Made by a program: the position numbers and the translations under genes
The notes under the pieces: generated by a model
Told to the model about the DNA's origin: nothing
Databases searched by the model: none
What the model saw: the letters and a program-made list of their open reading frames with translations, nothing else
Part shown: positions 1 through 8,570 of the stretch, in pieces
Layout of the letters: each line of letters begins with the position of its first letter
Numbering within the stretch: the first letter of the stretch is position 1
Origin: SHVO01 sp050250575
GTDB lineage: Bacteria; Pseudomonadota; Alphaproteobacteria; Rhodospirillales; Rhodospirillaceae
Reading direction: 5' to 3'
DNA length: 64,000 nt
Assembly (NCBI GenBank): GCA_050250575.1
Contig: JBFWOJ010000010.1
Location: forward strand, 82,398-146,397

Positions 1-276
1 ATGACGCTCGGCACGCTGGGCGTCGGCGCGGAAGCCGCGACCACGACCCATGTGGGCAAAGACATCGTCGCCTATTCGACCAGTAAGGGTCTGTTCGCCG
101 GTGGCGCGTTCGAGGGCGCGGTGGTCAAGCCGCGGCGCGATTGGAACGCCGCGGTGTATGGCGTGGGCAACGACAATCCGGCGGCGATCGTGCAGCGCGA
201 TCAACTTGGTGCGTCAACCCACCTCAAGGACATTCTGTCGAAGAGTTTCCACCCGGCCCAAGCGGCGCCGAACTAG
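1..276 (+). CDS. SYLF (Ysc84-like) domain protein, C-terminal part
   Basis: Only the last 91 codons are present; the gene begins before the window, so the ATG at position 1 is probably internal. The visible part carries the glycine-rich stretch and the pattern AYSTSKGLFAGGAFEGAVV, followed by a WNAAVYG segment, which is typical of the SYLF/Ysc84 lipid-binding domain found in exported bacterial proteins. In the family this domain binds phosphoinositides or membranes; the bacterial role is unclear. The stop TAG lies at 274-276, 13 bp before the convergent stop of the LpoA-like gene. Family call is firm, function is not. Confidence 0.75.
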   Translation: MTLGTLGVGAEAATTTHVGKDIVAYSTSKGLFAGGAFEGAVVKPRRDWNAAVYGVGNDNPAAIVQRDQLGASTHLKDILSKSFHPAQAAPN

Positions 277-289
277 AGCTTCATTCCGC

Positions 290-1699
290 TTACGAGGCAG
301 GTGCTTCGAAGGTCGTGGCGCCCTTCTCCACTTCGGTGGCGCCGTCGCGCGTGACCTGCATGATCGCGAAACCGCGTTGCGAAAGGCCGTTGGGTAAGAA
401 CCTGAAAATCCCGTCGACGCCGGCGAAACCCGAAGGATTCGTGATGGCCTCGGCCGAGAAGGGCTGGGGATGTTCGCTGCGCGCAAGGACGGCGGCGAGC
501 GCGACCGCATCGTAACCATGACTGGCGATGCTTGGCGCCGCACGGCCGAACAGCTCGCGGTAGCGGGTGAAGAACTGGCGGTTCGAATCCTGCGGCGGAG
601 CCGGGTAGACGCCGCCGACCATCACCGGCTCACGGCCGAGGTTCGGCGTATTCCACAGCATCGTGCCAAGCAACTGCACACGGCCGGGATCGATGTCGTA
701 AAACGGAAGCAACGTAGCAGCCTGGGTGAGGCGCGTTCCCTGATCGGGCAGGAGCACCGCCTCGAAGTCGACCTCGCCGATGGTCTCTAGGCGGTTCAGC
801 CGCTCGAGCGCGAGCTGGGAGATCTCGTCTTCCTTGCCCGCGAGCTCCGCCTTCTGTGCTTCGAGCGCTTCCTTGCGCCTGTCGTAGGCCGCGAGCTGGC
901 GCACGACGTCGTTCAAATTTGAACCTTCGGAATCATAGAACGAGACATGCGTCACTTCGCCGCCGCCGGTGGGGACATAACGATTGAACGCTTCGACCAC
1001 CGCGCGCCCGTAATCGGACTCCGGGGCGAGCACGGCGAACCGCGACAGTCCTTGGCCCCGCGCATAGGCGACGATCTGGCGCACCTGCTCCTGCACCAAA
1101 AAGCCGAGCACGTAAACGCGCCGGCCGGCGATGGCGGGATCGGTGGAGAAGGCGACAATGTTCACACCGGCGGCATCGGCGGCGGGCGCGACCGCGCGCG
1201 CCTCGGCCGAGAACAGCGGACCGAGCAGCAGCTGGGCGCCATGAGACAAGGCGCGTTCGGCGGCTTGGGTCGCGCCTTCCGGAGTACCGCCCGTGTCGTA
1301 GGCTTGCAGGACGAAGCGCTCGTCCGCGACATCGAACAAAGCCATCTCGGCGGCGTTCAACAGCGCCTGGCCGACGGCGGCCGACGGCCCGGTCAGAGGC
1401 ACCAGAAGACCGACGCGGACAAGACCACTGGCATCGGGGACCGGGCGCTGCGGCATCGGCCCCGTCGTCAGCGGCGCGACCGGACGCGCTTCGCCGGAAA
1501 GACCCGGTATCAACTGGTTTGGCGCCAAGACGCCGCGCCGGTCGGCGGGCCCGGAGAGAGTGGACGTCGGCGCGCCTGAAGCCCTGGCCGCGACCGCCGG
1601 AGTCTGCGAGGGTGTCGGGGCGCCGCCGGCACAGCCCGCCAGGAAGCCGGCGACGACGGCGGCGCAAAGGAAATTCAGCCCACGCAGCTTCAATGGCAC
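290..1699 (-). CDS. Penicillin-binding protein activator (LpoA-like) lipoprotein
   Basis: This is a periplasmic type 1 ligand-binding fold (leucine-binding-protein-like) attached to a lipoprotein signal, as in LpoA-type proteins that stimulate class A penicillin-binding proteins. The N-terminus has a short basic region, a hydrophobic stretch and the lipobox LAGC, and the ligand-binding-like core starts near VGLLVPLTGPSAAVGQ. I prefer the GTG at 1699 because AGGA lies 8 nt upstream and it gives a normal-length signal peptide. GTG 1714 and ATG 1756 are in-frame alternatives that would lengthen the N-terminus. It is divergent from rsmI, an arrangement common in Alphaproteobacteria, and the two coding regions overlap by a few bases. 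The function as an activator is inferred from family and context. Confidence 0.8.
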   Translation of the reverse strand: MPLKLRGLNFLCAAVVAGFLAGCAGGAPTPSQTPAVAARASGAPTSTLSGPADRRGVLAPNQLIPGLSGEARPVAPLTTGPMPQRPVPDASGLVRVGLLVPLTGPSAAVGQALLNAAEMALFDVADERFVLQAYDTGGTPEGATQAAERALSHGAQLLLGPLFSAEARAVAPAADAAGVNIVAFSTDPAIAGRRVYVLGFLVQEQVRQIVAYARGQGLSRFAVLAPESDYGRAVVEAFNRYVPTGGGEVTHVSFYDSEGSNLNDVVRQLAAYDRRKEALEAQKAELAGKEDEISQLALERLNRLETIGEVDFEAVLLPDQGTRLTQAATLLPFYDIDPGRVQLLGTMLWNTPNLGREPVMVGGVYPAPPQDSNRQFFTRYRELFGRAAPSIASHGYDAVALAAVLARSEHPQPFSAEAITNPSGFAGVDGIFRFLPNGLSQRGFAIMQVTRDGATEVEKGATTFEAPAS

Positions 1700-2592
1700 G
1701 AGACGAGTCCTCACATCCGGGTATCGAGCCTGACCCAAGTAAACCAGGGGTCGCATTGAATCCAGGCCTTTATGTGGTGGCGACGCCCATCGGCAATCTC
1801 AACGACATAACGATGCGCGCGTTGACTGTGTTGCGCGGCGTGGATGTGATTGCCTGTGAAGATACAAGAGTGACCGGCACATTGTTGCACCGCTTCGGCA
1901 TCGCGACGCCGATGACGCCCTATCACGATCACAACGCCGCAGAAGCGCGCCCACGGCTGCTCGCCCGCCTTACCGCCGGAGGGCGCGCCGCGCTTGTGAG
2001 CGACGCCGGCACGCCGCTGATCTCCGACCCCGGTTATAAGCTCGTGCGCGCCTGTGCCGAGGCCGGTGTGCCCGTCTTCCCGGTGCCGGGAGCATCGGCG
2101 ATGCTCGCCGCATTGGTGGTCGCGGCGCTACCAACCGATCGTGTCATGTTCGCCGGCTTTCTTCCGCAAAAGACCGCCGCGCGCCGCGCCAGCCTGATGG
2201 AGCTCAAAGCTCTGAAGGCCACATTGGTGTTCTATGAATCGGCGCAGCGGCTTCAGGAAACGCTCACCGACTTGCACGGCGTCCTCGGGCCCCGTCCGGC
2301 CGCGGTCTGCCGCGAGTTGACCAAGCTTTACGAAGAAGTCCGCCGCGGGACGCTCGCCGAGCTCAGCGCCGCGTATGATGCGGGCGGAGCACCCAAGGGA
2401 GAGATCGTGATCGTGGTCGGCGGCGCGGCCGACGCGGCCGCCACGGCTGAGGAAATCGACGCCGCGCTGCGCCGCGCTCTGGCCACGATGACCGTGCGCG
2501 ACGCCGCCGACGCGATTGCCGAAGCCTTCGGCGAACCGCGACGGCGCGTCTACCAGCGCGCCCTGGAGCTCGGCAAAGATGGCGCGGCCTGA
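1693..2592 (+). CDS. rsmI: 16S rRNA (cytidine-1402-2'-O)-methyltransferase RsmI
   Basis: RsmI uses S-adenosylmethionine to 2'-O-methylate C1402 in the ribosomal P site. The 299-residue product has the tetrapyrrole-methylase fold signature: GLYVVATPIGNLNDIT at about residues 25-40, CEDTR at 55-59, and the cofactor loop VSDAGTPLISDPG at 102-114. The C-terminal part contains the typical RELTKLYEEVRRG segment. The ATG at 1693 is chosen because it leaves only about 24 residues before the conserved start; the frame stays open further upstream but that sequence is arginine-rich shadow of the opposite gene. It is followed by yraN with a 14-bp overlap, suggesting one transcript. Confidence 0.93.
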   Translation: MARDESSHPGIEPDPSKPGVALNPGLYVVATPIGNLNDITMRALTVLRGVDVIACEDTRVTGTLLHRFGIATPMTPYHDHNAAEARPRLLARLTAGGRAALVSDAGTPLISDPGYKLVRACAEAGVPVFPVPGASAMLAALVVAALPTDRVMFAGFLPQKTAARRASLMELKALKATLVFYESAQRLQETLTDLHGVLGPRPAAVCRELTKLYEEVRRGTLAELSAAYDAGGAPKGEIVIVVGGAADAAATAEEIDAALRRALATMTVRDAADAIAEAFGEPRRRVYQRALELGKDGAA

Positions 2593-2950
2593 ACGGCGCG
2601 CGGCAGCCGAGCGCCGCGGCCGCTTTGCCGAGGCGTTATGCGTGCTTAGCCTGCGGCTTCGCGGCTGGCGCATCCTCGAACGCCGGCTGGCCGGCAAACG
2701 TGGGCTCGGCGTCGGGGAGATCGACATTGTCGCCCGCCGGGGACGTACCATAGCTTTCATCGAGGTCAAGGCGCGCACGACCCAGACGGCGGCGCTCGAG
2801 GCGGTCACCGAGATGCAGCGTGCGCGTATCGCGCGCGCTGCGGAAATCTTCATCGCGCGATTTCAAGAGCAGGATTGCGACTTTCGATTCGACGTCATGA
2901 CCTTGAGCGGCTTGCTGCCGGTCCACATCGCAGACGCATGGCGGCCCTAG
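2579..2950 (+). CDS. YraN family protein (UPF0102, endonuclease-like fold)
   Basis: A 123-residue protein of the YraN/UPF0102 family, a Holliday-junction-resolvase-like nuclease fold of unproven activity. The conserved core GEIDIVARRG (46-55) followed by IEVKAR (61-66) carries the acidic and lysine residues expected of a PD-(D/E)XK-type site. The ATG at 2579 lies inside the end of rsmI and gives the usual family length. The rsmI-yraN pairing is widespread in Proteobacteria, which supports co-transcription. Confidence 0.88.
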   Translation: MARPERRAAAERRGRFAEALCVLSLRLRGWRILERRLAGKRGLGVGEIDIVARRGRTIAFIEVKARTTQTAALEAVTEMQRARIARAAEIFIARFQEQDCDFRFDVMTLSGLLPVHIADAWRP

Positions 2951-3020
2951 CATCACGGTGCGAAACCCGATTGGAAGAACGGCGCGAATCGCGTTAGTTA
3001 ATTCCGATCCGGTTTTCAGA

Positions 3021-3872
3021 ATGGCAAGCACAGCAACCATCACGGCGGCGCTCGAGCACGTCTCATCCCAAGCGGACGAGGCCATCGATATTGCCGACGT
3101 TGCCCTGGTGCTCGCCTCGTTCGATCACCCGGCGACCGATCTCAAGATTTACCGCGACCACCTGCGGGAGCTGGCGGATGCGGTCGGCACAGCGGTGCGC
3201 GAGTCCGGTTTCGACGCCGACAATCCCGGGCCCGAAGAGATGGCGGAAATCCTATCAAAGGTCATCGCCAAGGACTTTCACTACACCGGCGACGAAGACA
3301 GTTATAACGACCTCGACAATGCCAATCTGATGCGCGTAATCGAGCGCCGGCGCGGCCTGCCGGTGGCGCTCGGGATTCTTTATCTCTATGCGGCCCGTGC
3401 GCAGGGCTGGGCCGCCGCCGGCCTCAATTTCCCGGGCCATTTCCTCGTGCGCCTGGAAAGCAGGGACGGACGGCGCGTGATCATCGATCCGTTTTATGAC
3501 GGCCGCATCATGGAAAGCCGTTCCCTGCGGGAGCTGCTGAAGCTTGTGCGCGGCACCGCCACAGAGCTCGATTCCAGCCACTATCGGCCCGTCACCAACC
3601 GCGACGTCCTCATCCGTCTCCAGAACAACGTGAAGACCCGGCGCATGGAGCTGAACGAGATCCCCGGAGCCCTGGAAGCCGTCGCGGCCATGCAGATCCT
3701 GGACCCGGACAATGCCTCGCTGTGGCGGGAAGCCGGCGTCATGCATATGCGCCTCGGCCACCTCAAACATGCCGTGGAGGCATTCGAGGGCTTCGTCGCG
3801 CGCACCCCGGAGGGCGCCGACCGGCGCAAGATCGCGCAAGTTATTGAAGAACTGCGCGAGCGCTTGCATTAA
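3021..3872 (+). CDS. SirB1 family transglutaminase-like protein with C-terminal TPR-like region
   Basis: The central part (NLMRVIERRRGLPVALGILYLYAARAQGW, then FPGHFLVRL) matches the SirB1 N-terminal transglutaminase-like domain, and the last roughly 60 residues (DNASLWREAGVMHMRLGHLKHAVEAFEGF) look like a tetratricopeptide repeat. The biochemical role is not known; many family members lack a full catalytic triad. The ATG at 3021 is preferred; a GTG at 2958 would add 21 residues with no family resemblance. It lies between yraN and gshB on the same strand. Confidence 0.82.
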   Translation: MASTATITAALEHVSSQADEAIDIADVALVLASFDHPATDLKIYRDHLRELADAVGTAVRESGFDADNPGPEEMAEILSKVIAKDFHYTGDEDSYNDLDNANLMRVIERRRGLPVALGILYLYAARAQGWAAAGLNFPGHFLVRLESRDGRRVIIDPFYDGRIMESRSLRELLKLVRGTATELDSSHYRPVTNRDVLIRLQNNVKTRRMELNEIPGALEAVAAMQILDPDNASLWREAGVMHMRLGHLKHAVEAFEGFVARTPEGADRRKIAQVIEELRERLH

Positions 3873-3902
3873 AAGGGACGTCTCACCGCCTCAAGAGGGG
3901 AT

Positions 3903-4841
3903 ATGACGCTCCAGGTCGCCATCCAGATGGACCCGATCGAGTCCATCAATATCAACGCCGACTCGACGTTTGTTCTGGCGCTCGAAGCCCAGAGGCGGGG
4001 GCACAGGCTGTTTCACTATCTGCCGCGCAAATTATCGTTCCGTGAAGGCCGCGTGATCGCACGGGCGCGCGCACTTTCCGTCCGGCGCGAGGTGGGACGC
4101 CACTATGAGCTTGGTCCCGAGCAGGAGCTGGATCTGCGCACCATGGACGTGGTGCTGATGCGCCAGGACCCTCCTTTCGACATGGCGTATATCACCGCCA
4201 CGCATGTGCTGGAGCACATTCATCCGAAGACGCTGGTGGTGAACGATCCCGTTCACGTCCGCAATGCCCCGGAGAAGCTCTTTGTCACCCATTTCGACGG
4301 CGTCATGCCGCCGACTCTCATCTCAGCGGACGTGGAAGAGATCCGTGCGTTCCGCCGAGATCACGAGGACATCATCATCAAACCGTTGTACGGCAACGGG
4401 GGCGCGGGCGTATTCCACATCCGTCCCGACGACGAGAACATGGGCGCCCTGCTGGAAATGTTCACCACCACGTGGCGCGAACCTGTGATCGTGCAGCGCT
4501 ACGTGCCCGAAGTCCGCAAGGGCGATAAGCGCATCATCCTGGTCGACGGCAAGGCCGTGGGCGCAATCAACCGCGTGCCGGCCGAAGGCGAGGCGCGCTC
4601 CAACATGCATGTCGGGGGGCGCCCGGAAAAAACCGAGCTGTCCAAGCGTGAACAGGAGATCTGCGACATCATTGGCCCCGCGTTGCGGGAGCGCGGCCTG
4701 ATTTTCGTCGGCATCGACGTCATCGGCAACTACCTGACCGAGATCAACGTCACCTCTCCGACGGGGATTCAGGAAATCAACCGCTTCAACGGGTGCGCGC
4801 TTGAAGCGGACGTGTGGGACGCAATCGAGCGCCGGCTGTAG
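3903..4841 (+). CDS. gshB: Glutathione synthase
   Basis: Joins gamma-glutamylcysteine and glycine with ATP in the second step of glutathione synthesis, in the cytosol. The 312-residue product shows the prokaryotic GshB pattern: QMDPIESININADSTF at the N-terminus, RQDPPFD (88-94), the NAPEKL segment (121-126), the ATP-grasp glycine loop GNGGAGVF (164-171), and a C-terminal NVTSPTGIQEINRF. GAGGGG lies just upstream of the ATG as a good ribosome-binding site. The stop codon is immediately followed by the ATG of the mechanosensitive channel gene, so the two are probably translationally coupled. Confidence 0.96.
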   Translation: MTLQVAIQMDPIESININADSTFVLALEAQRRGHRLFHYLPRKLSFREGRVIARARALSVRREVGRHYELGPEQELDLRTMDVVLMRQDPPFDMAYITATHVLEHIHPKTLVVNDPVHVRNAPEKLFVTHFDGVMPPTLISADVEEIRAFRRDHEDIIIKPLYGNGGAGVFHIRPDDENMGALLEMFTTTWREPVIVQRYVPEVRKGDKRIILVDGKAVGAINRVPAEGEARSNMHVGGRPEKTELSKREQEICDIIGPALRERGLIFVGIDVIGNYLTEINVTSPTGIQEINRFNGCALEADVWDAIERRL

Positions 4842-5729
4842 ATGGAAGAGCTCGCCAAACTCGACCCGAATCAAATCGAACGGCATGTGCTGAACACCGT
4901 CGACACCTTGCTCGCGGTCATTACGACCTATGGCCTGCGTGTCATCGGCGCGATCATCATCCTGATCGTCGGATGGACAATCGCAAATCTCGTTCACAAG
5001 GCGATCCATCGGGCCGGCCTGCGGGCGCGGCGCGTCGACCAGACGATTACGACTTTTGCCGCTTCCGGGGCCAAGTACCTGATCGTTGCCTTCACGATCA
5101 TCTCGGTGCTCGGAAGCTTCGGCGTACAAACGACAAGCTTCGTCGCCGTCCTAGGCGCGGCGGGCCTTGCCATCGGCCTTGCGCTGCAAGGCACGCTCAG
5201 TCACGTCGCATCGGGATTGCTGCTGGTTTTCTTCAGGCCGTTCCGTGTCGGCGACGCCATCGAAGCGGGCGGCGTCAACGGCATCGTTCGTTCCATCACC
5301 CTGTTCGTGACCGAGATCGACACCGCCGACAATATCCACGTCGTCGTCCCCAACGGCTTGATCTGGAGCGGGACGATGAAGAATTACACCCGCAACCGGA
5401 CACGGCGCCTCGATCTGAAATTTCTGCTGTCCTATGTGGACGACGCGACCCAGGCGCTCAAACTCGTGCACGAGATCGTCGCGCGGGACGAGCGGGTTCT
5501 GGAAGACCCTCCGCCCCAAGTCGGGCTTCAGACCTTCGCCGACGTTGGAATTACCGTCGTGGCCCAGGTTTGGGTCGCCCATGCCCACTTCCAGGCGGTC
5601 CAGTTCGACCTGAACCGCGCGGTCAAAGAGGCTTTCGATAAACGCAACATCACAATGTCCTTCGCCCAGCGCAAGGCGCTGATGGCCGCGCCGGCGGCGC
5701 CGGTGCCGACACCGTCCCAGCCCTCGTAG
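4842..5729 (+). CDS. MscS family small-conductance mechanosensitive channel
   Basis: A 295-residue membrane channel that releases solutes on hypo-osmotic shock. There are three hydrophobic segments in the first 125 residues, and the pore-lining helix and beta domain are recognisable in GAAGLAIGLALQGTLSHVASGLLLV and FFRPFRVGDAIEAGG. The length is that of the basic MscS form without the extended N-terminus of MscK. Starts directly after the gshB stop. The C-terminal tail is rich in proline and alanine. Whether it gates as MscS or serves another ion-channel role cannot be told. Confidence 0.9.
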   Translation: MEELAKLDPNQIERHVLNTVDTLLAVITTYGLRVIGAIIILIVGWTIANLVHKAIHRAGLRARRVDQTITTFAASGAKYLIVAFTIISVLGSFGVQTTSFVAVLGAAGLAIGLALQGTLSHVASGLLLVFFRPFRVGDAIEAGGVNGIVRSITLFVTEIDTADNIHVVVPNGLIWSGTMKNYTRNRTRRLDLKFLLSYVDDATQALKLVHEIVARDERVLEDPPPQVGLQTFADVGITVVAQVWVAHAHFQAVQFDLNRAVKEAFDKRNITMSFAQRKALMAAPAAPVPTPSQPS

Positions 5730-5781
5730 GCGGACGTTCTAACCTTTCAATTTCACGGCTATAGTCGCGGCGGGAGCGGGC

Positions 5782-7305
5782 ATGGTCGCACATATCAACA
5801 CGGTCGCCTTTTCAGGCATCGATGTTCTGCCCATCGAAGTGCAGGTGGCGATCTCGGGCGGACTGCCCGCGTTCGCGATCGTCGGGCTGCCGGACAAAGC
5901 CGTCGCCGAGTCCCGCGAACGGGTGCGCGCCGCGCTCGGAGCGATAGGTCTCGCCCTTCCGGCCAAACGCATCACCGTCAACCTCGCTCCCGCCGACGTG
6001 CAGAAAGAAGGGAGCCACTTCGATCTGCCGATCGCACTTGGCGTATTGACCGCGATGGGTGTGATCGGGGTCGAAGAGATCGGCACCTACACGGCGCTGG
6101 GCGAACTCGGACTCGATGGCTCTATCGCCGCCGTCGCAGGAGTCCTGCCCGCGGCGATCGGCGCCAATGCCGCGGGCCGCGGGCTGATCTGTCCGGGCGC
6201 GCAGGGCGGCGAGGCCGCATGGGCAGGAGGCGCTGATGTCATCGCGCCGCGCTCGCTTCTCGAGCTGATCAATCATTTCAAAGGGGTCTCGGTGATCACG
6301 CCCGCGACGCCGGCGGCTCCCGCGGGCGAAACGCGTTTTCTCGACCTGAGAGACATCAAAGGTCAGGAGACGGCCAAGCGTGCGTTGGAGATTGCCGCCG
6401 CGGGCGGCCATAATCTCCTGATGGTCGGACCACCGGGCGCGGGAAAGTCGCTGCTCGCCAGCCGGCTGCCGGGCCTCCTGCCGCCGCTCTCCGGCGCGGA
6501 AGCCCTCGAAGTCAGCATGATTCATTCGGTCGCGGGCCAACTGGAAGGCGGCGCCATTCTGCGTCAGCGGCCGTTCCGCGACCCTCATCACTCCGCATCG
6601 ACCCCGGCCCTGGTAGGGGGAGGGCTGAAGGCACGGCCCGGTGAGATTTCCCTGGCCCATCGCGGCGTACTGTTCCTCGACGAACTTCCCGAATTCTCGC
6701 GCCAGAGCCTGGAGGCTCTGCGTCAGCCGCTCGAGACCGGGCGGGTGATGGTGGCGCGGGCGAATTCCCATGTCAGCTATCCGGCGCGCTTTCAGCTGGT
6801 GGCGGCGATGAACCCGTGCCGATGCGGTCATCTCGATGACCCCGCGCTGGCGTGCGGCAAGGCGCCGAGGTGTGCGCTCGAGTATCAAGGTAAGATTTCC
6901 GGGCCCATGTTCGACCGCATCGATCTTCACGTCGATGTGCCCGCCGTCGACCCGCTCGATCTCTCGGCGCCTTCCGTCGCCGAACGCAGCGAGGCCGTCG
7001 CCGGCCGCGTGGCGGCGGCGCGCAGCCGCCAGCACCTGCGGTATGGGAACGGCGGCCCTGCCTGCAATGCGGAGGCCGATGGGGAAATTCTCGAAACGGT
7101 GGCTGCTCCGGATGCGGACGGCCGCACACTCCTGACGCAAGCGGCCGAGAAAATGAAACTCTCGGCCCGCGGCTACCACCGGATCCTGCGCGTCGCGCGG
7201 ACCATCGCCGACCTCGAGGGCGCTGAGAGTGTCGCGCGGCGTCACGTCGCGGAAGCGCTCTCATATCGGCGCGTTCTGCCGGGCCGGTCCGTATTGGTGG
7301 AGTAG
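5782..7305 (+). CDS. comM: YifB family Mg-chelatase-like AAA ATPase (ComM)
   Basis: A 507-residue hexameric helicase-type AAA+ protein; in naturally competent bacteria ComM helps branch migration of incoming DNA. The N-terminal Lon-protease-like domain (ISGGLPAFAIVGLPDKAVAESRERVRAAL) is followed by the Walker A GPPGAGKS (216-223), Walker B LFLDELPEF (297-305), and the C-terminal Mg-chelatase domain with a cysteine-containing PCRCGH insertion. Same strand as gshB and mscS but separated by 52 bp. No other competence gene is seen here, so its job in this organism is open. Confidence 0.93.
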   Translation: MVAHINTVAFSGIDVLPIEVQVAISGGLPAFAIVGLPDKAVAESRERVRAALGAIGLALPAKRITVNLAPADVQKEGSHFDLPIALGVLTAMGVIGVEEIGTYTALGELGLDGSIAAVAGVLPAAIGANAAGRGLICPGAQGGEAAWAGGADVIAPRSLLELINHFKGVSVITPATPAAPAGETRFLDLRDIKGQETAKRALEIAAAGGHNLLMVGPPGAGKSLLASRLPGLLPPLSGAEALEVSMIHSVAGQLEGGAILRQRPFRDPHHSASTPALVGGGLKARPGEISLAHRGVLFLDELPEFSRQSLEALRQPLETGRVMVARANSHVSYPARFQLVAAMNPCRCGHLDDPALACGKAPRCALEYQGKISGPMFDRIDLHVDVPAVDPLDLSAPSVAERSEAVAGRVAAARSRQHLRYGNGGPACNAEADGEILETVAAPDADGRTLLTQAAEKMKLSARGYHRILRVARTIADLEGAESVARRHVAEALSYRRVLPGRSVLVE

Positions 7306-7473
7306 TCCGGCGCATACACCTGGTCAGCGCCACTCGGGCCTGCGTGCATGGCACCAACCGCACGTAACGCGCGGGTTTGCGGCGAAGATGCCTTACTCCG
7401 AACAGAAACTAGTCCCAGGCCGCTCTCGTTGAGTTGCCGTTCACGTCGATTAGGACGGACGATGGAGGCATTT

Positions 7474-7704
7474 ATGACGAAACGTCTTGTTGCAGCTACT
7501 CTCATTCTCGCGGCGCTTTCCGCCTGCGGTTACAGCCGCGGCGAACGCGCTCTGTCGGGCGCCGGGATCGGCGCGGCCGGCGGTGCGGCGATCGGCGCCA
7601 TCACCGGCGGCGATCCGGTGACCGGTGCGGTCATCGGCGGCGCGGCTGGTGCGGCTACCGGCGCGCTTACGGATCCGGATGACATCAACCTGGATCGCGA
7701 CTAG
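7474..7704 (+). CDS. Small glycine-zipper lipoprotein
   Basis: A 76-residue protein with a short signal peptide ending in the lipobox LSAC at about residues 15-18, then a glycine/alanine-rich GAGIGAAGGAAIGAITGG stretch and a second GAVIGGAAGAATGA repeat. This is the glycine-zipper (OsmB/YMGG-like) type that inserts into or lines membranes. The ATG at 7474 is preceded by GGAGG with a 5-nt gap, so this start is favoured over ATG 7462 or 7348. It is followed by a 3' region with a stem-loop and a strong terminator. Exact role unknown. Confidence 0.8.
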   Translation: MTKRLVAATLILAALSACGYSRGERALSGAGIGAAGGAAIGAITGGDPVTGAVIGGAAGAATGALTDPDDINLDRD

Positions 7705-7787
7705 TTGCGATAGGCGCCCGTTCTCGGCTCCCGCGATCCAACGCGCGGCGATGTCCAAAGAAGGAACGGCGCATCCCACCCCGGTGC

Positions 7788-7808
7788 TGGTTCCATAAAT
7801 AGGAACCA
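7788..7808 (+). repeat. 7-bp stem-loop in the 3' region of the lipoprotein gene
   Basis: TGGTTCC and GGAACCA form a perfect stem around the 7-nt loop ATAAATA. It lies 83 bp after the lipoprotein stop and about 30 bp before the terminator, so it would sit in the 3' untranslated part of that mRNA or in a separate small RNA. Confidence 0.55.
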
Positions 7809-7838
7809 CGCCGGCGGCGGCGAACCAAACTCTCCACA

Positions 7839-7866
7839 CGCGGGCCGCAAGGTCCGCGTTTTTTTA
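7839..7866 (+). terminator. Rho-independent terminator
   Basis: CGCGGGCC and GGTCCGCG pair into an 8-bp stem (one G-T pair) closed by a GCAA tetraloop, directly followed by seven or more T residues. The orientation fits termination of transcripts coming from the glycine-zipper lipoprotein. It ends 12 bp before the 3' end of the opposing HIT gene. Confidence 0.88.
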
Positions 7867-7877
7867 TCTGGAGAACT

Positions 7878-8234
7878 CTACTTCGAAAGCATCGGGCCGA
7901 GCGACCGACCGCCGAGAACGTGAATATGGAAGTGCGGGACTTCCTGGCCGCCTTCGAGTCCGGTATTTGCGATCAGGCGGTATCCGGGCGCGTCGATACC
8001 TTTCATGGCCGCGACCTTCCGCACCGCCCGCATGAATCCTGCGATTTCCGCGTCCGCCGCTTTGTCGGCGAAGTCGGTCGCGGATACATACTTTCCCTTG
8101 GGGATGACCAGCGTATGTACCGGCGCCTTTGGATTGATGTCTTCAAAGGCGAGCGCATGCTCGTCCTCATAGACTTTTTTGCAAGGAATCTCGCCGCGCA
8201 GGATGCGGGCAAAGACGTTGTTGTCGTCGTACAT
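7878..8234 (-). CDS. Histidine triad (HIT/HinT) nucleotide-binding protein
   Basis: A 118-residue HinT-type nucleotide phosphoramidase. The signature HFHIHVLGG occupies about residues 101-109, and the N-terminal FARILRGEIPCKKVYEDEHALAFEDI segment is typical. It acts on AMP-lysine-like substrates in known homologues, but the cellular substrate is uncertain. It follows hisE with a 6-bp gap on the same strand, so they are probably one transcript. Confidence 0.93.
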   Translation of the reverse strand: MYDDNNVFARILRGEIPCKKVYEDEHALAFEDINPKAPVHTLVIPKGKYVSATDFADKAADAEIAGFMRAVRKVAAMKGIDAPGYRLIANTGLEGGQEVPHFHIHVLGGRSLGPMLSK

Positions 8235-8240
8235 GGGGTC

Positions 8241-8570
8241 TTAGCCTTTCTTGCGATGTTCCTTGATCGCCGGACCTGACGCGCCGAAGCGGCGCTCCAT
8301 CTCGGTCCACACTTCGGCCGGCGCGAGTCCTTTCGACGACCAAAGCACAAGCAAATGATAAAGCAGGTCGGCGCTTTCCCGCGCCAGCCGCTCATTGCTC
8401 TGCGCAACCGCGGCAACAGTCACCTCGACCGCTTCCTCGCCCACCTTCTGCGCAATCTTGTGAGCGCCTTTGGCAAAAAGCCGTGCGGTATACGAGGCGC
8501 CGGGATCTGCGGTCTTGCGCCGCGCGATCTCATCCAAAAGTTCGAGGAGGATCCGTTCGTCTTTCGACAT
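8241..8570 (-). CDS. hisE: Phosphoribosyl-ATP diphosphatase
   Basis: Hydrolyses phosphoribosyl-ATP to phosphoribosyl-AMP in histidine synthesis. The 109-residue product has the all-alpha MazG-like fold signature: KGAHKIAQKVGEEAVEVTVAA, and ESADLLYHLLVLW, which hold the metal-binding glutamates and aspartate. In many Alphaproteobacteria hisE follows hisF; here no other his gene is near, and the gene starts next to a 417-bp gap. The C-terminal extension (ERRFGASGPAIKEHRKKG) is ordinary for the family. Confidence 0.93.
   Translation of the reverse strand: MSKDERILLELLDEIARRKTADPGASYTARLFAKGAHKIAQKVGEEAVEVTVAAVAQSNERLARESADLLYHLLVLWSSKGLAPAEVWTEMERRFGASGPAIKEHRKKG

Noticed and set aside
933..1667. 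Long opposite-frame readings such as this one and many others over 200 residues
   Set aside because: They are arginine- or histidine-rich shadows of well-identified genes in GC-rich DNA.
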